56,225 bases of DNA. Source: JBEKTW01 sp049515655 (GTDB lineage: Bacteria > Bacteroidota > Ignavibacteria > UBA10030 > SZUA-254). This document shows positions 8,677 to 17,522 of the stretch, piece after piece. The stretch lies in the NCBI GenBank assembly GCA_049515655.1, contig JBEKTW010000029.1:1-56225 (forward strand), read 5' to 3'. The notes beneath the pieces were generated by a model. The model was not told where the DNA came from, ran no database searches, and worked only from the letters and a program-made list of their open reading frames with translations. The position numbers and the translations under genes were made by a program. Position 1 is the first letter of the stretch, and every line of letters starts with the position of its first letter.

Positions 8677-9593
8677 AAATTCTCGTCACAGGAGGTGCAG
8701 GGTTCATCGGATCGCACGTCGTAGACGCATACATCGATGCGGGTCACAGCGTCATCGTCATCGACAATCTATCGACGGGCCTGAAGGAATTCCTCAACCC
8801 GCGCGCGAAGTTCATTCAGGCGGACATCCGGGACGAGGACATACGGGATATCTTCCGCGCCGAAGGCTTCGACGTCGTTAACCATCATGCCGCACAAATG
8901 GACGTCAGGAAATCCGTCGAGGACCCTCTGTTTGACGCTTCGGTCAACATCCTTGGGTCGCTCAATGTACTGGAGAACTGCAGGTCGTTCGGCGTGGGAA
9001 TGTTCATTTTCGCTTCAACGGGCGGTGCAATCTATGGCGAGCAGGATTCCTTTCCCGCCGACGAGGAACACCCGGCGCGTCCTTTATCACCGTACGGCAT
9101 CACCAAACTCGCGATGGAGAAATATCTTTTCTACTATCAACAGGTTCACGGCCTTCGGTACGTCATTCTGCGGTACGCGAATGTGTACGGCCCACGACAG
9201 AACCCTCATGGCGAGGCCGGCGTCGTTGCCATTTTTTCAACGAAGATGCTGAAGGGCGAACAACCGGTCATCAACGGCGATGGAAAACAGACAAGAGATT
9301 ACGTTTTCGTGAAGGACGTCGTCCGGGCGAACATGCTCGCGCTCGAACATCGTCCGTCGGATATATTCAACATCGGGACCTCGATTGAAACGGACGTGAA
9401 TGAATTGTTTCAAGAACTGCAAACTCTGACGGGCTCGCAATGCAAGCGGGTCAACGGCCCAGCCAAGAAAGGCGAACAGCGCCGCAGCCTCCTCACGTTC
9501 AAGAAAATCCGCGAGTCGTGCGGCTGGTCTCCCCAGGTCACTTTACACGACGGACTGAGGCAGACCGTAGAATTCTTCAGAAGTCATCGCTGA
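8673..9593 (+). CDS. NAD-dependent nucleotide-sugar epimerase/dehydratase (GalE-like extended SDR)
   Basis: A 306-residue extended short-chain dehydrogenase. The NAD-binding GGAGFIG lies at residues 7-13, and the catalytic pair is Y141/K145 in SPYGITKLAMEKY, with the upstream STGGAIYGE serine/threonine segment. DNLSTG and YANVYGPRQ are typical of UDP-glucose/UDP-GlcNAc 4-epimerases, but exact substrate is not deducible. It overlaps purD by 4 bp. Together with the GT4-like gene upstream it may serve surface polysaccharide synthesis (inference). Confidence 0.9.
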   Translation: MKILVTGGAGFIGSHVVDAYIDAGHSVIVIDNLSTGLKEFLNPRAKFIQADIRDEDIRDIFRAEGFDVVNHHAAQMDVRKSVEDPLFDASVNILGSLNVLENCRSFGVGMFIFASTGGAIYGEQDSFPADEEHPARPLSPYGITKLAMEKYLFYYQQVHGLRYVILRYANVYGPRQNPHGEAGVVAIFSTKMLKGEQPVINGDGKQTRDYVFVKDVVRANMLALEHRPSDIFNIGTSIETDVNELFQELQTLTGSQCKRVNGPAKKGEQRRSLLTFKKIRESCGWSPQVTLHDGLRQTVEFFRSHR

Positions 9594-9601
9594 CCTCTTT
9601 G

Positions 9602-10564
9602 ATGTCCATCGACCCGAAATTCATTGACCGGCTGGTGAACGGCGACCGGACAGCCATCGCGAGAGCCATCACGATCGTGGAGAACGAGCGTGCGGATGCA
9701 ACCGACCTCCTGAAGAGAATTTACCCTCATACGGGAAGAGCGTATCGCATCGGAATCACGGGACCACCCGGAGCGGGTAAGAGCACATTGACGAACAAAC
9801 TCGCCAAACTGTATCGCACCCAATCGCTCCGCCTCGGCATACTCGCCGTCGACCCCACGAGTCCCTTTACGGGAGGAGCGCTTCTCGGCGACCGCGTACG
9901 GATGACCGACGTTGAGCTGGACGAGGGAGCATTCATCCGCAGCATGGCTTCGCGCGGAAGCCTCGGCGGATTGAGCAGGAAGGCAAAAGAGGCGGCCGAT
10001 GTTCTCGACGCGTCGGGCTGCGATATCATTTTGATTGAGACTGTCGGCGTCGGACAATCAGAGCTCGATATTGTCCAAGCCGCGGATACGACAGTAGTGG
10101 TGCTGGTTCCCGAATCGGGCGATTCCATTCAGGCGATGAAGGCAGGACTGATGGAAATCGCCGACTTCTTCGTTGTGAACAAAGCGGACCGGGCGGGGGC
10201 AGAACAGGCGGTCATGTCGATCAGAATGGTCTTAAATTTCAGGCCGCACTCCCTCGGATGGATCCCCGACGTCATTCAGACCACCGCCCAGGAAGGAAAA
10301 GGGGTCGACCGGGTCGCGGAATTGATCGCAAAACACCGGGAATTCCTCAAGACGAACGACCTCCTGACCGCCAGACGCAGGCAGCGTTTGGTCGAACGCA
10401 TCCACGAGCTGGTCGGCGAACGTCTCCGGACGGAGTTCTGGAACGAGGAGCGTGAAAAATTTCTTGCCTCGAAGATGGAGAGCATCATGTCGCTGAAGCT
10501 GTCCCCCTACGACCTCGTCAATCAACTGCTCGACAATTCAGGCCTTGATAGTGGCTCAGCCTGA
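9602..10564 (+). CDS. meaB: MeaB/ArgK family GTPase, methylmalonyl-CoA mutase chaperone
   Basis: A 320-residue G3E-type GTPase that gates cobalamin loading and protects methylmalonyl-CoA mutase. Walker A GPPGAGKST is at 54-62, followed by the VDPTSPFTGGALLGDR switch segment, ETVGVGQSE (Walker B region) and the NKAD guanine-specificity motif. ATG at 9602 was chosen because family members begin near this point. The open frame extends upstream to 9440, but that part only overlaps the epimerase gene in another frame. No mutase gene is in the window, so its partner is elsewhere; the carboxylase beta gene downstream fits a propionyl-CoA route. Confidence 0.93.
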   Translation: MSIDPKFIDRLVNGDRTAIARAITIVENERADATDLLKRIYPHTGRAYRIGITGPPGAGKSTLTNKLAKLYRTQSLRLGILAVDPTSPFTGGALLGDRVRMTDVELDEGAFIRSMASRGSLGGLSRKAKEAADVLDASGCDIILIETVGVGQSELDIVQAADTTVVVLVPESGDSIQAMKAGLMEIADFFVVNKADRAGAEQAVMSIRMVLNFRPHSLGWIPDVIQTTAQEGKGVDRVAELIAKHREFLKTNDLLTARRRQRLVERIHELVGERLRTEFWNEEREKFLASKMESIMSLKLSPYDLVNQLLDNSGLDSGSA

Positions 10565-10606
10565 AAACCATTAACGCAAAAAGTCAAAGATTGAAGGACG
10601 AGTATC

Positions 10607-10663
10607 CTTTGCGTTCTCTGCGCGCACTTTGCGGTTGAAAGCTTTAACGCAGAGCACGCAAAG
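10607..10663. repeat. CGCAGAG/GCAAAG palindromic intergenic repeat
   Basis: The 404-base gap 10565-10968 has no gene. Its first half is built from CTTTGCG, CTCTGCG and their complements. Arms 10607-10622 and 10648-10663 pair as 7 bp, a two-base mismatch, then 7 bp. Further degenerate copies lie at 10671-10687 and 10815-10834. A related copy lies at 31168-31250. This looks like a dispersed palindromic element. Confidence 0.6.
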
Positions 10664-10882
10664 AAAAGAATCGCAAAGGTCGCAGAAGGACGGTACCTGG
10701 AAATTAATGACCTTAGCGTTCTCCGCGCTTCCTTTTCGTTATCGGGGTCAGGCCTTCGGCTGAAACTGGGTCATACTGATCATACGCCCTGTCCGAATGC
10801 ATCATGAACATCAGCGGTCCCTTTGCGCACTCTGCGGCTTTAATAATAAGTTGTTTGAGACCCTATCCGGACCACCGAGTTC

Positions 10883-10913
10883 TTGCAATTCGCTTGAAAT
10901 CGTACTACATTTA
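10883..10913 (+). promoter_or_regulatory. Candidate promoter of the acyl-CoA dehydrogenase gene
   Basis: TTG at 10883-10885, a 20-nt spacer, then TACATTTA at 10906-10913. The leader to the ATG at 10969 would be about 50 nt. The box is identical to that of the PTS IIA-like gene promoter at 20989-21019. Confidence 0.55.
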
Positions 10914-10968
10914 TTAGATTTCTCAATTACACCGCGAAGCGGAAATACCAACGATAGAAGAAATACGC

Positions 10969-12114
10969 ATGGATTTTGAATTCACAGAAAATATGAAAAT
11001 GGTCCGCGACGTGGCGCGCGGCTTCGCAGAGAAGGAAATCAAGCCCGTCGTGATGAAGTACGATGAATCTCAGGAATTTCCGTCTGACATCATCAAGAAA
11101 CTCGGTGAGCTTGGATTCATGGGGGTCATTTTTCCGCCGGAGTACGGCGGGGCGGGCTTCGGGTACCGTGAGTACGTCACAATCATCGAAGAGATCTCAA
11201 AAGTGGATCCCTCCATCGGCCTCAGTATCGCAGCCCACAACAGCTTGTGTTCCAATCACCTCTATTCCCACGGAAACGAAGAGCAGAAACACAAACACCT
11301 CCCCGACCTGGCTGCGGGGCGAAAGATCGGCGCCTGGGCGCTGACTGAGCCGACCTCCGGCAGCGATGCAGGTGCCATGAGAACGACCGCGACGAGAGAC
11401 GGGAACTATTACCTCCTCAACGGCAGCAAGAATTTCATTACCCACGGCTCGGTGGGAAGTGTCACCATCGTCATGGCAATCACTGACAAAACGAAGGGAA
11501 AGAAAGGGATCTCTGCGTTCATCGTCGAAAATAATTCTCCCGGGTTCATTGTCAGCAAGAAGGAAAACAAGCTCGGCATGCGATGTTGTGACACCTCGGC
11601 TCTCGCCTTCGATAATTGCCGCGTCCCGAAGGAGAATCTCCTGGGAGAGGAAGGGACGGGGTTTACGCAGGCGCTGAACATCCTCGACGGCGGCCGCATC
11701 AGTATCGCTTCCCTGTCGCTCGGCATAGCGCAGGGAGCGCTTGACGCCAGCGTAAAATACGCCAAGGAACGGCGGCAGTTCGGAAAGCCCATCGGCGATT
11801 TCCAGGCCATCCAATGGAAGTTGTCGGAAATGGCGACGCAGATCGAGGCCGCACGCCTCCTTACCTATCGTGCCGCGTACAAGAAGGACAACGGCGGTGA
11901 TGTCTCAAGGGAATCCGCGATGGCAAAATACTACGCCAGCGAAATCGCCGCCCAGGCCACGGGTGAAGCGGTGCAGATTCATGGCGGTTACGGTTTTACC
12001 AAGGATTTTCCGGTTGAGAAATTCTATCGGGACGTCAAGCTCGTGACCATCGGCGAAGGGACATCCGAGATCCAAAAAATCGTCATCGCACGCGATCTCC
12101 TCGACCTGCGATAG
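10969..12114 (+). CDS. Short-chain/branched acyl-CoA dehydrogenase
   Basis: A 381-residue FAD enzyme of the butyryl-CoA dehydrogenase type that forms the alpha,beta double bond of an acyl-CoA and passes electrons to an electron-transfer flavoprotein. It has ALTEPTSGSDAGAM, the YAKERRQFGKPI segment, IHGGYGFTKDFPVEKFYRD, and IGEGTSEIQ with E363 as the likely catalytic base. Chain-length preference (butyryl, isovaleryl, isobutyryl) is not certain. The acyl-CoA carboxylase beta gene follows after a 42-nt gap filled by a heptad repeat, which suggests branched-chain or fatty acid breakdown. Confidence 0.93.
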   Translation: MDFEFTENMKMVRDVARGFAEKEIKPVVMKYDESQEFPSDIIKKLGELGFMGVIFPPEYGGAGFGYREYVTIIEEISKVDPSIGLSIAAHNSLCSNHLYSHGNEEQKHKHLPDLAAGRKIGAWALTEPTSGSDAGAMRTTATRDGNYYLLNGSKNFITHGSVGSVTIVMAITDKTKGKKGISAFIVENNSPGFIVSKKENKLGMRCCDTSALAFDNCRVPKENLLGEEGTGFTQALNILDGGRISIASLSLGIAQGALDASVKYAKERRQFGKPIGDFQAIQWKLSEMATQIEAARLLTYRAAYKKDNGGDVSRESAMAKYYASEIAAQATGEAVQIHGGYGFTKDFPVEKFYRDVKLVTIGEGTSEIQKIVIARDLLDLR

Positions 12115-12118
12115 CCCT

Positions 12119-12153
12119 ATTACCTACTACCTATAACCTATTACCTATCACCC
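12119..12153. repeat. Five-unit heptad array (ATNACCT type)
   Basis: ATTACCT, ACTACCT, ATAACCT, ATTACCT and ATCACCC follow each other without a break, a strict 7-nt period, ending 3 nt before the carboxylase start codon. The array fills nearly the whole gap between the dehydrogenase and carboxylase genes, so no Shine-Dalgarno sequence is present at ATG 12157. Confidence 0.8.
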
Positions 12154-12156
12154 GTA

Positions 12157-13815
12157 ATGACCCCTCCCGCCGGAAAACTTGAGAAAAATCTGATGTTCCA
12201 CAAGTACGAGGACAACCTCAAGAATCTCATGCGCGTACTCGACGCAAAGGCCGGTGCGGTGAGATTGGGCGGTGGAGAGGAGGCGGCGGAAAAGCAGCAC
12301 AAGAAGGGCAAGCTGACCGCGCGTGAGCGCATCGAAAAGCTTGTCGACCACGGGAGCAATTTCCTGGAGATAGGTTTGTTTGCCGCTTATGGAATGTACG
12401 AGGAATACGGCGGCGCGCCTTCATCGGGGACGGTGTTCGGAGTCGGCAAAATACACGGACGCGATGTCGTCATCGTCGCGAACGATGCGACCGTGAAGGC
12501 GGGCGCGTGGTTTCCCATCACCTGCAAGAAAAATCTCCGCGCGCAGGAAATCTCCATGGAAAATCGATTGCCGATCGTCTATCTTGTCGACTCGGCGGGA
12601 GTGTTTCTCCCCCTGCAAAGCGAGATCTTTCCGGACAAAGAACATTTTGGCAGGATCTTTCGCAACAACGCCGTCATGTCCTCAATGGGAATTCCCCAGA
12701 TTGCTGCGATCATGGGGCCGTGCGTCGCCGGCGGCGCTTACCTTCCGATCATGAGCGACGAAGCCCTCATCGTCGACAAAACGGGAAACGTATTCCTCGC
12801 GGGTCCGTTTCTCGTGAAAGCTGCCATCGGCGAGGATGCCGACATTGAAGAACTCGGCGGCGCCGGAATGCATTCCGAAATCAGCGGAGTCACCGACTAC
12901 AAAATGCCCAACGATGAGGCATGTTTGGAAGCGATCCGAAAGATCATCCAGAAGCTCGGGCATTTGCCCCGCGCCGTCTTTGACAGGATCGTCTCAAAAC
13001 GGCCCCGGCTCGACCAAGGAGAGATCTACGGTCTGATGGCCGACGATAGAACAAAGCCGTACAACATTCTGCCTATTCTCGAATGCATTGTCGACAGCGG
13101 CGAATTTGAAGAATACAAAGCCGGGTACGGCAAGTCGCTGATCACGGCCTACGCGCGGGTCGACGGCTGGGCTGTCGGCATCGTCGCAAACCAGCGGGCC
13201 GTTGTCAAGACAAGAAAAGGCGAGATGCAGGTCGGGGGTGTGATTTACAGCGACAGTGCTGACAAGGCCGCGCGGTTTATCATGAACTGCAACCAAAAGA
13301 CCATTCCACTTGTTTTCATTCAGGATGTCACGGGATTTATGGTTGGAACACGGGCTGAACAGGGTGGAATCATCAAAGACGGCGCGAAGATGGTGAACGC
13401 GGTCGCCAACAGCGTTGTGCCGAAATTCACGTTTATTATCGGGAACAGTTATGGAGCGGGAAACTACGCGATGTGCGGGAAGGCGTACGACCCGCGATTG
13501 ATCTTCGCCTGGCCGACGGCCCAGATCGCGGTCATGGGAGGGAAACAGGCAAGCGAAACGCTGTTGAGCATCAAACTCCAGCAAATGACGGGCAAAGGGG
13601 CCCGGCAGATTCCAAAAGACGAACAGCAGAAACTCCTGAAGGAGGTTTCGGGCCGGTACGAAAGCGAGCTCGACCCGCTTTTCGCCGCGGCGCGCTTATG
13701 GGTCGACGGCATTATCGACCCGGCGGAAACGCGACAGATTATTTCACGCGGGATAGAAATCGCCGCCAATAACCCAGACCTCCCGAGGTTCAATCCAGGA
13801 GTCATTCAAGTCTAG
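12157..13815 (+). CDS. Acyl-CoA carboxylase, carboxyltransferase (beta) subunit
   Basis: A 552-residue carboxyltransferase of the biotin-dependent acyl-CoA carboxylases, transferring CO2 from carboxybiotin to an acyl-CoA. Two crotonase-fold halves are visible. The segments YLVDSAGVFLPLQSE, FPDKEHFGRIF, MGPCVAGGAYLP, TGFMVGTRAEQGG and GNSYGAGNYAMCGKAYDPR are closer to methylcrotonyl-CoA/geranyl-CoA carboxylase beta chains than to propionyl-CoA ones. A second ATG at 12193 (MFHKYEDN) is a possible true start, because the preceding residues are not conserved as far as I know. No biotin carboxylase/biotin carrier subunit is in the window. Leucine breakdown is the best guess. Confidence 0.9.
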   Translation: MTPPAGKLEKNLMFHKYEDNLKNLMRVLDAKAGAVRLGGGEEAAEKQHKKGKLTARERIEKLVDHGSNFLEIGLFAAYGMYEEYGGAPSSGTVFGVGKIHGRDVVIVANDATVKAGAWFPITCKKNLRAQEISMENRLPIVYLVDSAGVFLPLQSEIFPDKEHFGRIFRNNAVMSSMGIPQIAAIMGPCVAGGAYLPIMSDEALIVDKTGNVFLAGPFLVKAAIGEDADIEELGGAGMHSEISGVTDYKMPNDEACLEAIRKIIQKLGHLPRAVFDRIVSKRPRLDQGEIYGLMADDRTKPYNILPILECIVDSGEFEEYKAGYGKSLITAYARVDGWAVGIVANQRAVVKTRKGEMQVGGVIYSDSADKAARFIMNCNQKTIPLVFIQDVTGFMVGTRAEQGGIIKDGAKMVNAVANSVVPKFTFIIGNSYGAGNYAMCGKAYDPRLIFAWPTAQIAVMGGKQASETLLSIKLQQMTGKGARQIPKDEQQKLLKEVSGRYESELDPLFAAARLWVDGIIDPAETRQIISRGIEIAANNPDLPRFNPGVIQV

Positions 13816-13818
13816 CGG

Positions 13819-14589
13819 ATGCGAAGCGTGCTTGCGATAGTGATCCTGACGTTGTCCACTCACAATCTTCACACGCAGCCTGCCGTTCAGGATCAGCCGG
13901 ACAGCCTGCGGGCGTATTTCCAATTCGAGGAATCATCCCCCTTCAGCTGCCTGGCGGAATATTTCCCTCCTCTATTCATCGAGCACGGCATAGAGTTGAA
14001 ATCGTTCATCAGGAGCACGACCTTTAAGAAATTACGTCAGAGGTTTGGCGACGCGAGAAGCGTCGATGCGATCTATGTCCGCTCGATGTCCCTCACGAAC
14101 AACAATACCGCGCTGGCACTGCTTCTCGCCTCCCTTGCGACGTTCGACCACCGCGTAATCGGACTCAAAGTGCCATTGCTAAGAATACTGCTGCCGCTTT
14201 CGGATGAATCAGAGGAGGATTTTTCACGAAGAGTGAACAGTCTTCCCTCCCGTTTGTATCAGGACACCCCCCATGATGCCTCAGGCGACAGGGATAAACT
14301 CCAGCATTTCTTCGGGTCGGCATTTCTTGCGTTCATCACCGAATCACGAAATCCGGCTGAACGATTCGGGACATTCATCGAGGAAGGTGAAGACCTGTTC
14401 ATCGTCGGCGGTGTCAATGATGAACGGGATATGAGGGCAAATCACCAGGGACAGGAATTCGGCCTTGCCGTGCTTAACAATAATCATCACTTTCCATCCG
14501 AATACCTGAGAATTGAGGTTGCCAACAAGGCGACGGCAGGCGCATGTCGGGCGCTGCCCGACGAACCATTTTGTTCAGGAGACTGGTAA
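13819..14589 (+). CDS. Exported protein of unknown function with DKLQH and D-AN-G-FG motifs
   Basis: A 256-residue protein with an N-terminal signal-like stretch (MRSVLAIVILTLSTHNL). I do not recognise a characterised family. The C-terminal half has DKLQHFFGSAFLAF (D159-H163) and later DMRANHQGQEFG (from D204), a DK..H ... D..AN..G..FG arrangement reminiscent of small envelope families such as YfiM/DUF2279. The similarity is from memory and weak. It begins 3 nt after the carboxylase stop, and its own TAA overlaps the ATG of the following sigma54 regulator by one base, so it is co-translated with both. Confidence 0.8.
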   Translation: MRSVLAIVILTLSTHNLHTQPAVQDQPDSLRAYFQFEESSPFSCLAEYFPPLFIEHGIELKSFIRSTTFKKLRQRFGDARSVDAIYVRSMSLTNNNTALALLLASLATFDHRVIGLKVPLLRILLPLSDESEEDFSRRVNSLPSRLYQDTPHDASGDRDKLQHFFGSAFLAFITESRNPAERFGTFIEEGEDLFIVGGVNDERDMRANHQGQEFGLAVLNNNHHFPSEYLRIEVANKATAGACRALPDEPFCSGDW

Positions 14590-15956
14590 TGCATACAATC
14601 CTCGTTGTCGACGATGAGAAAAGTATCCGCGACTCCATCAAGATGATTCTCGAATATGAAAAGTACGGCGTCGCCTTTGCGGAAAACGGAGACAGGGCTC
14701 TGACGGTGGCCAGAGAGCGTCCCATCGACGCCATCCTGCTCGACATTAAGATGCCTGGGATGGACGGCATCGAAGTTCTCAAGGAAATGAGAAACAAACA
14801 CCCGGAAATTCCCGTTGTCATGATCTCCGGCCACGGGACGATCGATACTGCAGTCGAAGCGACAAAGCTGGGCGCGTTCGACTATCTATCCAAGCCGCTC
14901 GACCGGGAAAAGCTTCTCATTACGGTACGCAACGCACTCCGCCAAAAGAGACTCGTCGTCGAAGTGAATAAAATCACCGGGAAAGAACACATCCTTGGTG
15001 AGAGTCCCGCAATCAAGGAAATCCTCGCTCTCATTCAGCGTATCGGACCCACCGACGCACGGGTACTGATTACGGGAGAGAGCGGTACCGGCAAAGAACT
15101 TGTGGCCAAAGCTCTCCACAGGGCGAGCAAACGCGCTTCGATGCCGCTCGTGGAAGTCAATTGTGCGGCAATCCCCCACGAGCTCATCGAATCGGAGTTG
15201 TTCGGACATGAAAAAGGCTCGTTCACAGGCGCCACCGCCCAGCGCATCGGGAAATTCGAACAGGCAGACGGAGGGACGATTTTCCTCGACGAGGTCGGAG
15301 ATATGAGCCTCCAGGCCCAGGCAAAGGTTTTGCGCGCGCTTGAGGAAGGAAAGGTCGAGCGGGTCGGAGGAGATAAATTGATACCGGTCGATGTGAGAGT
15401 TGTTTCAGCGACGAACAAGAATCTGCAAGAGGAAATCAGGAAAGCGAATTTTCGGGACGACCTGTACCATAGGCTGAACGTGATTCCGGTGCATGTTCCA
15501 CCGCTCCGCGAGCGACGCGAGGATATTCCGGTCCTGATACGGGCCTTCGTCGAGGACACCTGCGCCCGCAACGGCTTTGCCCTGAAGACCGTGTCTGACC
15601 ATGCGGCACAGGCGCTCATGAACATGGAATGGACTGGAAACGTGCGGGAACTGCGGAACATCGTCGAGCGCCTCGTGATCATGACCCCCGGAAACATCAT
15701 CGACGTCCCGGATCTGGAAACCGCCGCGTTGTCACGCAAGAGCGAAACCGACGACATTGTCGGGTCGAGCAGGACCTTCCAGGAGTTCAAGGACCGCGCC
15801 GAGGCCGCGTTCATCAAACATCAACTTGAGTTGCACAACTGGAATGTTTCAAAAACGGCCGAGACGCTTCAAATGGAACGAAGCCATCTCTACACCAAGA
15901 TCAAGAAATACGGACTTGAGCGCGACAACGAAGGTAAGGACACGGGAATGGAGTGA
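14589..15956 (+). CDS. Sigma54-dependent response regulator (NtrC family)
   Basis: A 455-residue transcription activator. Order: receiver (D8-D9, D52 in LLDIKMPG, K-P of SKPLD), AAA+ ATPase (Walker A GESGTGKE at 163-170, intact sigma54 contact loop GSFTGA at 210-215, IFLDEVGDM Walker B, RRDDIPVL-like sensor region), and a C-terminal Fis-type helix-turn-helix (NVSKTAETLQMERSHLYTKIKKYG). ATG 14589 shares its A with the previous TAA; an in-frame upstream ATG at 14544 lies inside the preceding gene and would add residues absent from receivers. The cognate kinase is not nearby. Unlike the regulator at 631, its sigma54 loop has the standard glycine. Confidence 0.95.
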   Translation: MHTILVVDDEKSIRDSIKMILEYEKYGVAFAENGDRALTVARERPIDAILLDIKMPGMDGIEVLKEMRNKHPEIPVVMISGHGTIDTAVEATKLGAFDYLSKPLDREKLLITVRNALRQKRLVVEVNKITGKEHILGESPAIKEILALIQRIGPTDARVLITGESGTGKELVAKALHRASKRASMPLVEVNCAAIPHELIESELFGHEKGSFTGATAQRIGKFEQADGGTIFLDEVGDMSLQAQAKVLRALEEGKVERVGGDKLIPVDVRVVSATNKNLQEEIRKANFRDDLYHRLNVIPVHVPPLRERREDIPVLIRAFVEDTCARNGFALKTVSDHAAQALMNMEWTGNVRELRNIVERLVIMTPGNIIDVPDLETAALSRKSETDDIVGSSRTFQEFKDRAEAAFIKHQLELHNWNVSKTAETLQMERSHLYTKIKKYGLERDNEGKDTGME

Positions 15957-15969
15957 TGAACAATGGAGT

Positions 15970-16135
15970 AATGAGCAATGAGTAATCGAGAAATGGCGGA
16001 GGACGGAGATCTTGAGATTATGAGTAGTTGAGATTGTGAGTAAATGAGATGGATGAAGGAGTAGTGGAGAATTGGAGTAATGGAGAAATGAAAAGATTAG
16101 AGATGATGAGATAAAAAGAAGTTGAGATTCTGAGA
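15970..16135. repeat. TGAGATNN octad array
   Basis: About 165 bp made mostly of degenerate 8-nt units (GGAGATCT, TGAGATTA, TGAGTAGT, TGAGATTG, TGAGTAAA and so on), starting just after the regulator's stop codon. It is followed at about 16148-16180 by a T-rich stretch (TTTAATTTTGCATTTTTAATT) that also occurs at 22854-22875 and, inverted, at 25058-25080. Confidence 0.75.
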
Positions 16136-16197
16136 TTTGCCACAACGTTTTTTAATTTTTAATTTTGCATTTTTAATTGGATTGAGGATGGAGTACA

Positions 16198-16347
16198 ATG
16201 AAGGGCATGTCGAACCGGCAAAAAATGATTGTGCGGGCAAGAGAAAACACGCAAAAGTATCGGCTCCTGTCGAAGAAGAACAAGCAACTCAGGGGTGAGA
16301 ATCCCGCCCGTCAACGAACGACAAGGGCCGCTCCCTCCCGTGGATGA
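16198..16347 (+). CDS. Possible small basic protein (49 aa)
   Basis: An open frame of 49 codons with GGAG four bases before its ATG. The product is very basic (MSNRQKMIVRAREN, YRLLSKKNKQLRGE) and has no recognised domain. It lies between the octad repeat and a pair of inverted repeats, with no gene partner. It could be a small nucleic-acid-binding protein or a chance frame; composition alone cannot decide. Confidence 0.3.
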   Translation: MKGMSNRQKMIVRARENTQKYRLLSKKNKQLRGENPARQRTTRAAPSRG

Positions 16348-16370
16348 ATCATCGACGGTTCTCTAGTGCC

Positions 16371-16466
16371 GTTCCAACAAAATGATTGTGCGTTAGAAAT
16401 CCGTAGTTTCGCGTTGGAACGAGTACTGCGCCCCCTTTATATGTGAACATGAAGTTGTGGGGGCGC
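16371..16466. other. Two inverted repeats ending at the rlmB stop codon
   Basis: GTTCCAAC (16371-16378) faces GTTGGAAC (16413-16420), and GCGCCCCC (16428-16435) faces GGGGGCGC (16459-16466). The second stem reaches the last base of the rlmB stop codon, so on the minus strand it would fold right at the end of the lgt-rlmB transcript. No T tract follows on either strand, so a terminator role is unproven. Confidence 0.45.
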
Positions 16467-17305
16467 TAGAACCGGTTCCTTTTTCTCAACGCTTCATACA
16501 TGACCAGCGCACCCGCGACGGAGGCATTCAGGGACGCAATCTTCCCAAAGAGCGGAATCTTTACAAGAAAATCGCACTTCTCTTTCACAAGTTTTCGAAT
16601 CCCTGAACCTTCATTGCCGATAATCAACGCCAGCGGCAAGGAATAATCGACCTGTGTGAACGGCTTGTCTCCGTTGGAGTCGGTGCCGACGATCCAGAGT
16701 CCTTGCTTCTTCAGATCTTCAAGACACTGCACAATGTTCGTCACCTTTGCGACGAGCATATGCTCGCTCGCTCCGGCCGATGTCTTGACCACCGTCTGGT
16801 TCACTTCCGCGGAATGATGCTTGGGAATCACAACGCCATGCATACCCGAGCACTCGGCAGTTCGAATAAGGGCGCCGAGATTCTGGGGATCCTGAATCTC
16901 GTCAAGAACAAGGACAAACGGCACCTCATTGCGGTCTTTCGCATGCTTGAGGATGTCGCTCAGCTCGACGTATTTCTTGCTTCCCACGATCGCGACGACG
17001 CCCTGCGTTGTGGTATCACTTACGAGCTCGCGGAATCTTTGTTTGCCGACTTCGATGACCGGCACATTATTCCGTTTTGCGAGTCCGCGGATCTTCTCGA
17101 TCTGGTCTCCTTTGACTCCAAAGAGGATGACGACCTTTTCGAGAAGGGCGCCGGCTCTCAGCGCCTCGTAGACAGGCTGACGACCGGCGATGATGTCGAC
17201 CGTCGGTTTGCGATCGTGAACCCTCCGCAGCGACGATCGCTCTTCCTTCTCAACGTACATCGGCACCGACCTCTGCTCGCTCGCTCCTTTTTCACCTTCA
17301 ATCAT
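16466..17305 (-). CDS. rlmB: 23S rRNA (guanosine-2'-O-)-methyltransferase RlmB (SpoU/TrmH family)
   Basis: A 279-residue SPOUT-class RNA methyltransferase. After a basic, poorly conserved N-terminal tail of about 35 residues come the L30e-like RNA-binding domain (IIAGRQPVYEALRAG) and the knotted catalytic domain with LDEIQDPQNLGALIRTAE, IGNEGSGI and IPLFGKIASLNASVAGA, the three SpoU motifs. It should methylate the 2'-OH of a conserved guanosine in the 23S peptidyl-transferase loop using SAM. Last gene of the lgt/grx/small-membrane-protein run on the minus strand, with a 40-nt gap before it. Confidence 0.93.
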   Translation of the reverse strand: MIEGEKGASEQRSVPMYVEKEERSSLRRVHDRKPTVDIIAGRQPVYEALRAGALLEKVVILFGVKGDQIEKIRGLAKRNNVPVIEVGKQRFRELVSDTTTQGVVAIVGSKKYVELSDILKHAKDRNEVPFVLVLDEIQDPQNLGALIRTAECSGMHGVVIPKHHSAEVNQTVVKTSAGASEHMLVAKVTNIVQCLEDLKKQGLWIVGTDSNGDKPFTQVDYSLPLALIIGNEGSGIRKLVKEKCDFLVKIPLFGKIASLNASVAGALVMYEALRKRNRF

Positions 17306-17345
17306 AATTCCACCAACTGTCCGTTAGTTTATCTTTCATTGTTTA

Positions 17346-17522
17346 TTACTGCTTGTTCCTCGACGCGTGTCGTTTTTCAAAAAAGCGTCCAACAAAAAAC
17401 ATCGCGATTCCGCCGAGAAAGAAATACAACTCGCTCCACATGGAGCCGTACAACCCCTGTACCAAACCGACCATCAGCGAAGCAATCCCCAATGCTTCAA
17501 GAGCTTTTGGAAGGATGTTCAC
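17346..17522 (-). CDS. Small two-helix membrane protein (58 aa)
   Basis: A GTG-started frame whose first codon overlaps the TGA of the glutaredoxin-like gene (GTGA, 17519-17522). It encodes two hydrophobic stretches, about residues 9-25 (ALGIASLMVGLVQGLYG) and 30-46 (YFFLGGIAMFFVGRFF), and a basic tail. No family is recognised. The overlap with the preceding gene and the 40-nt gap to rlmB argue for a real gene in the lgt-rlmB operon. Confidence 0.55.
   Translation of the reverse strand: MNILPKALEALGIASLMVGLVQGLYGSMWSELYFFLGGIAMFFVGRFFEKRHASRNKQ

Noticed and set aside
9440..9601. 54-residue N-terminal extension of MeaB
   Set aside because: It only overlaps the epimerase gene in another frame and lacks family likeness; ATG 9602 matches the usual MeaB start.
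10797..10979. 60-codon open frame before the acyl-CoA dehydrogenase
   Set aside because: It runs through repeat words and the promoter and overlaps the dehydrogenase start; no domain or ribosome-binding site.
15957..16465. Structured RNA gene or tRNA
   Set aside because: No cloverleaf or known RNA core was found; the region is octad repeat, a doubtful small ORF and two inverted repeats.
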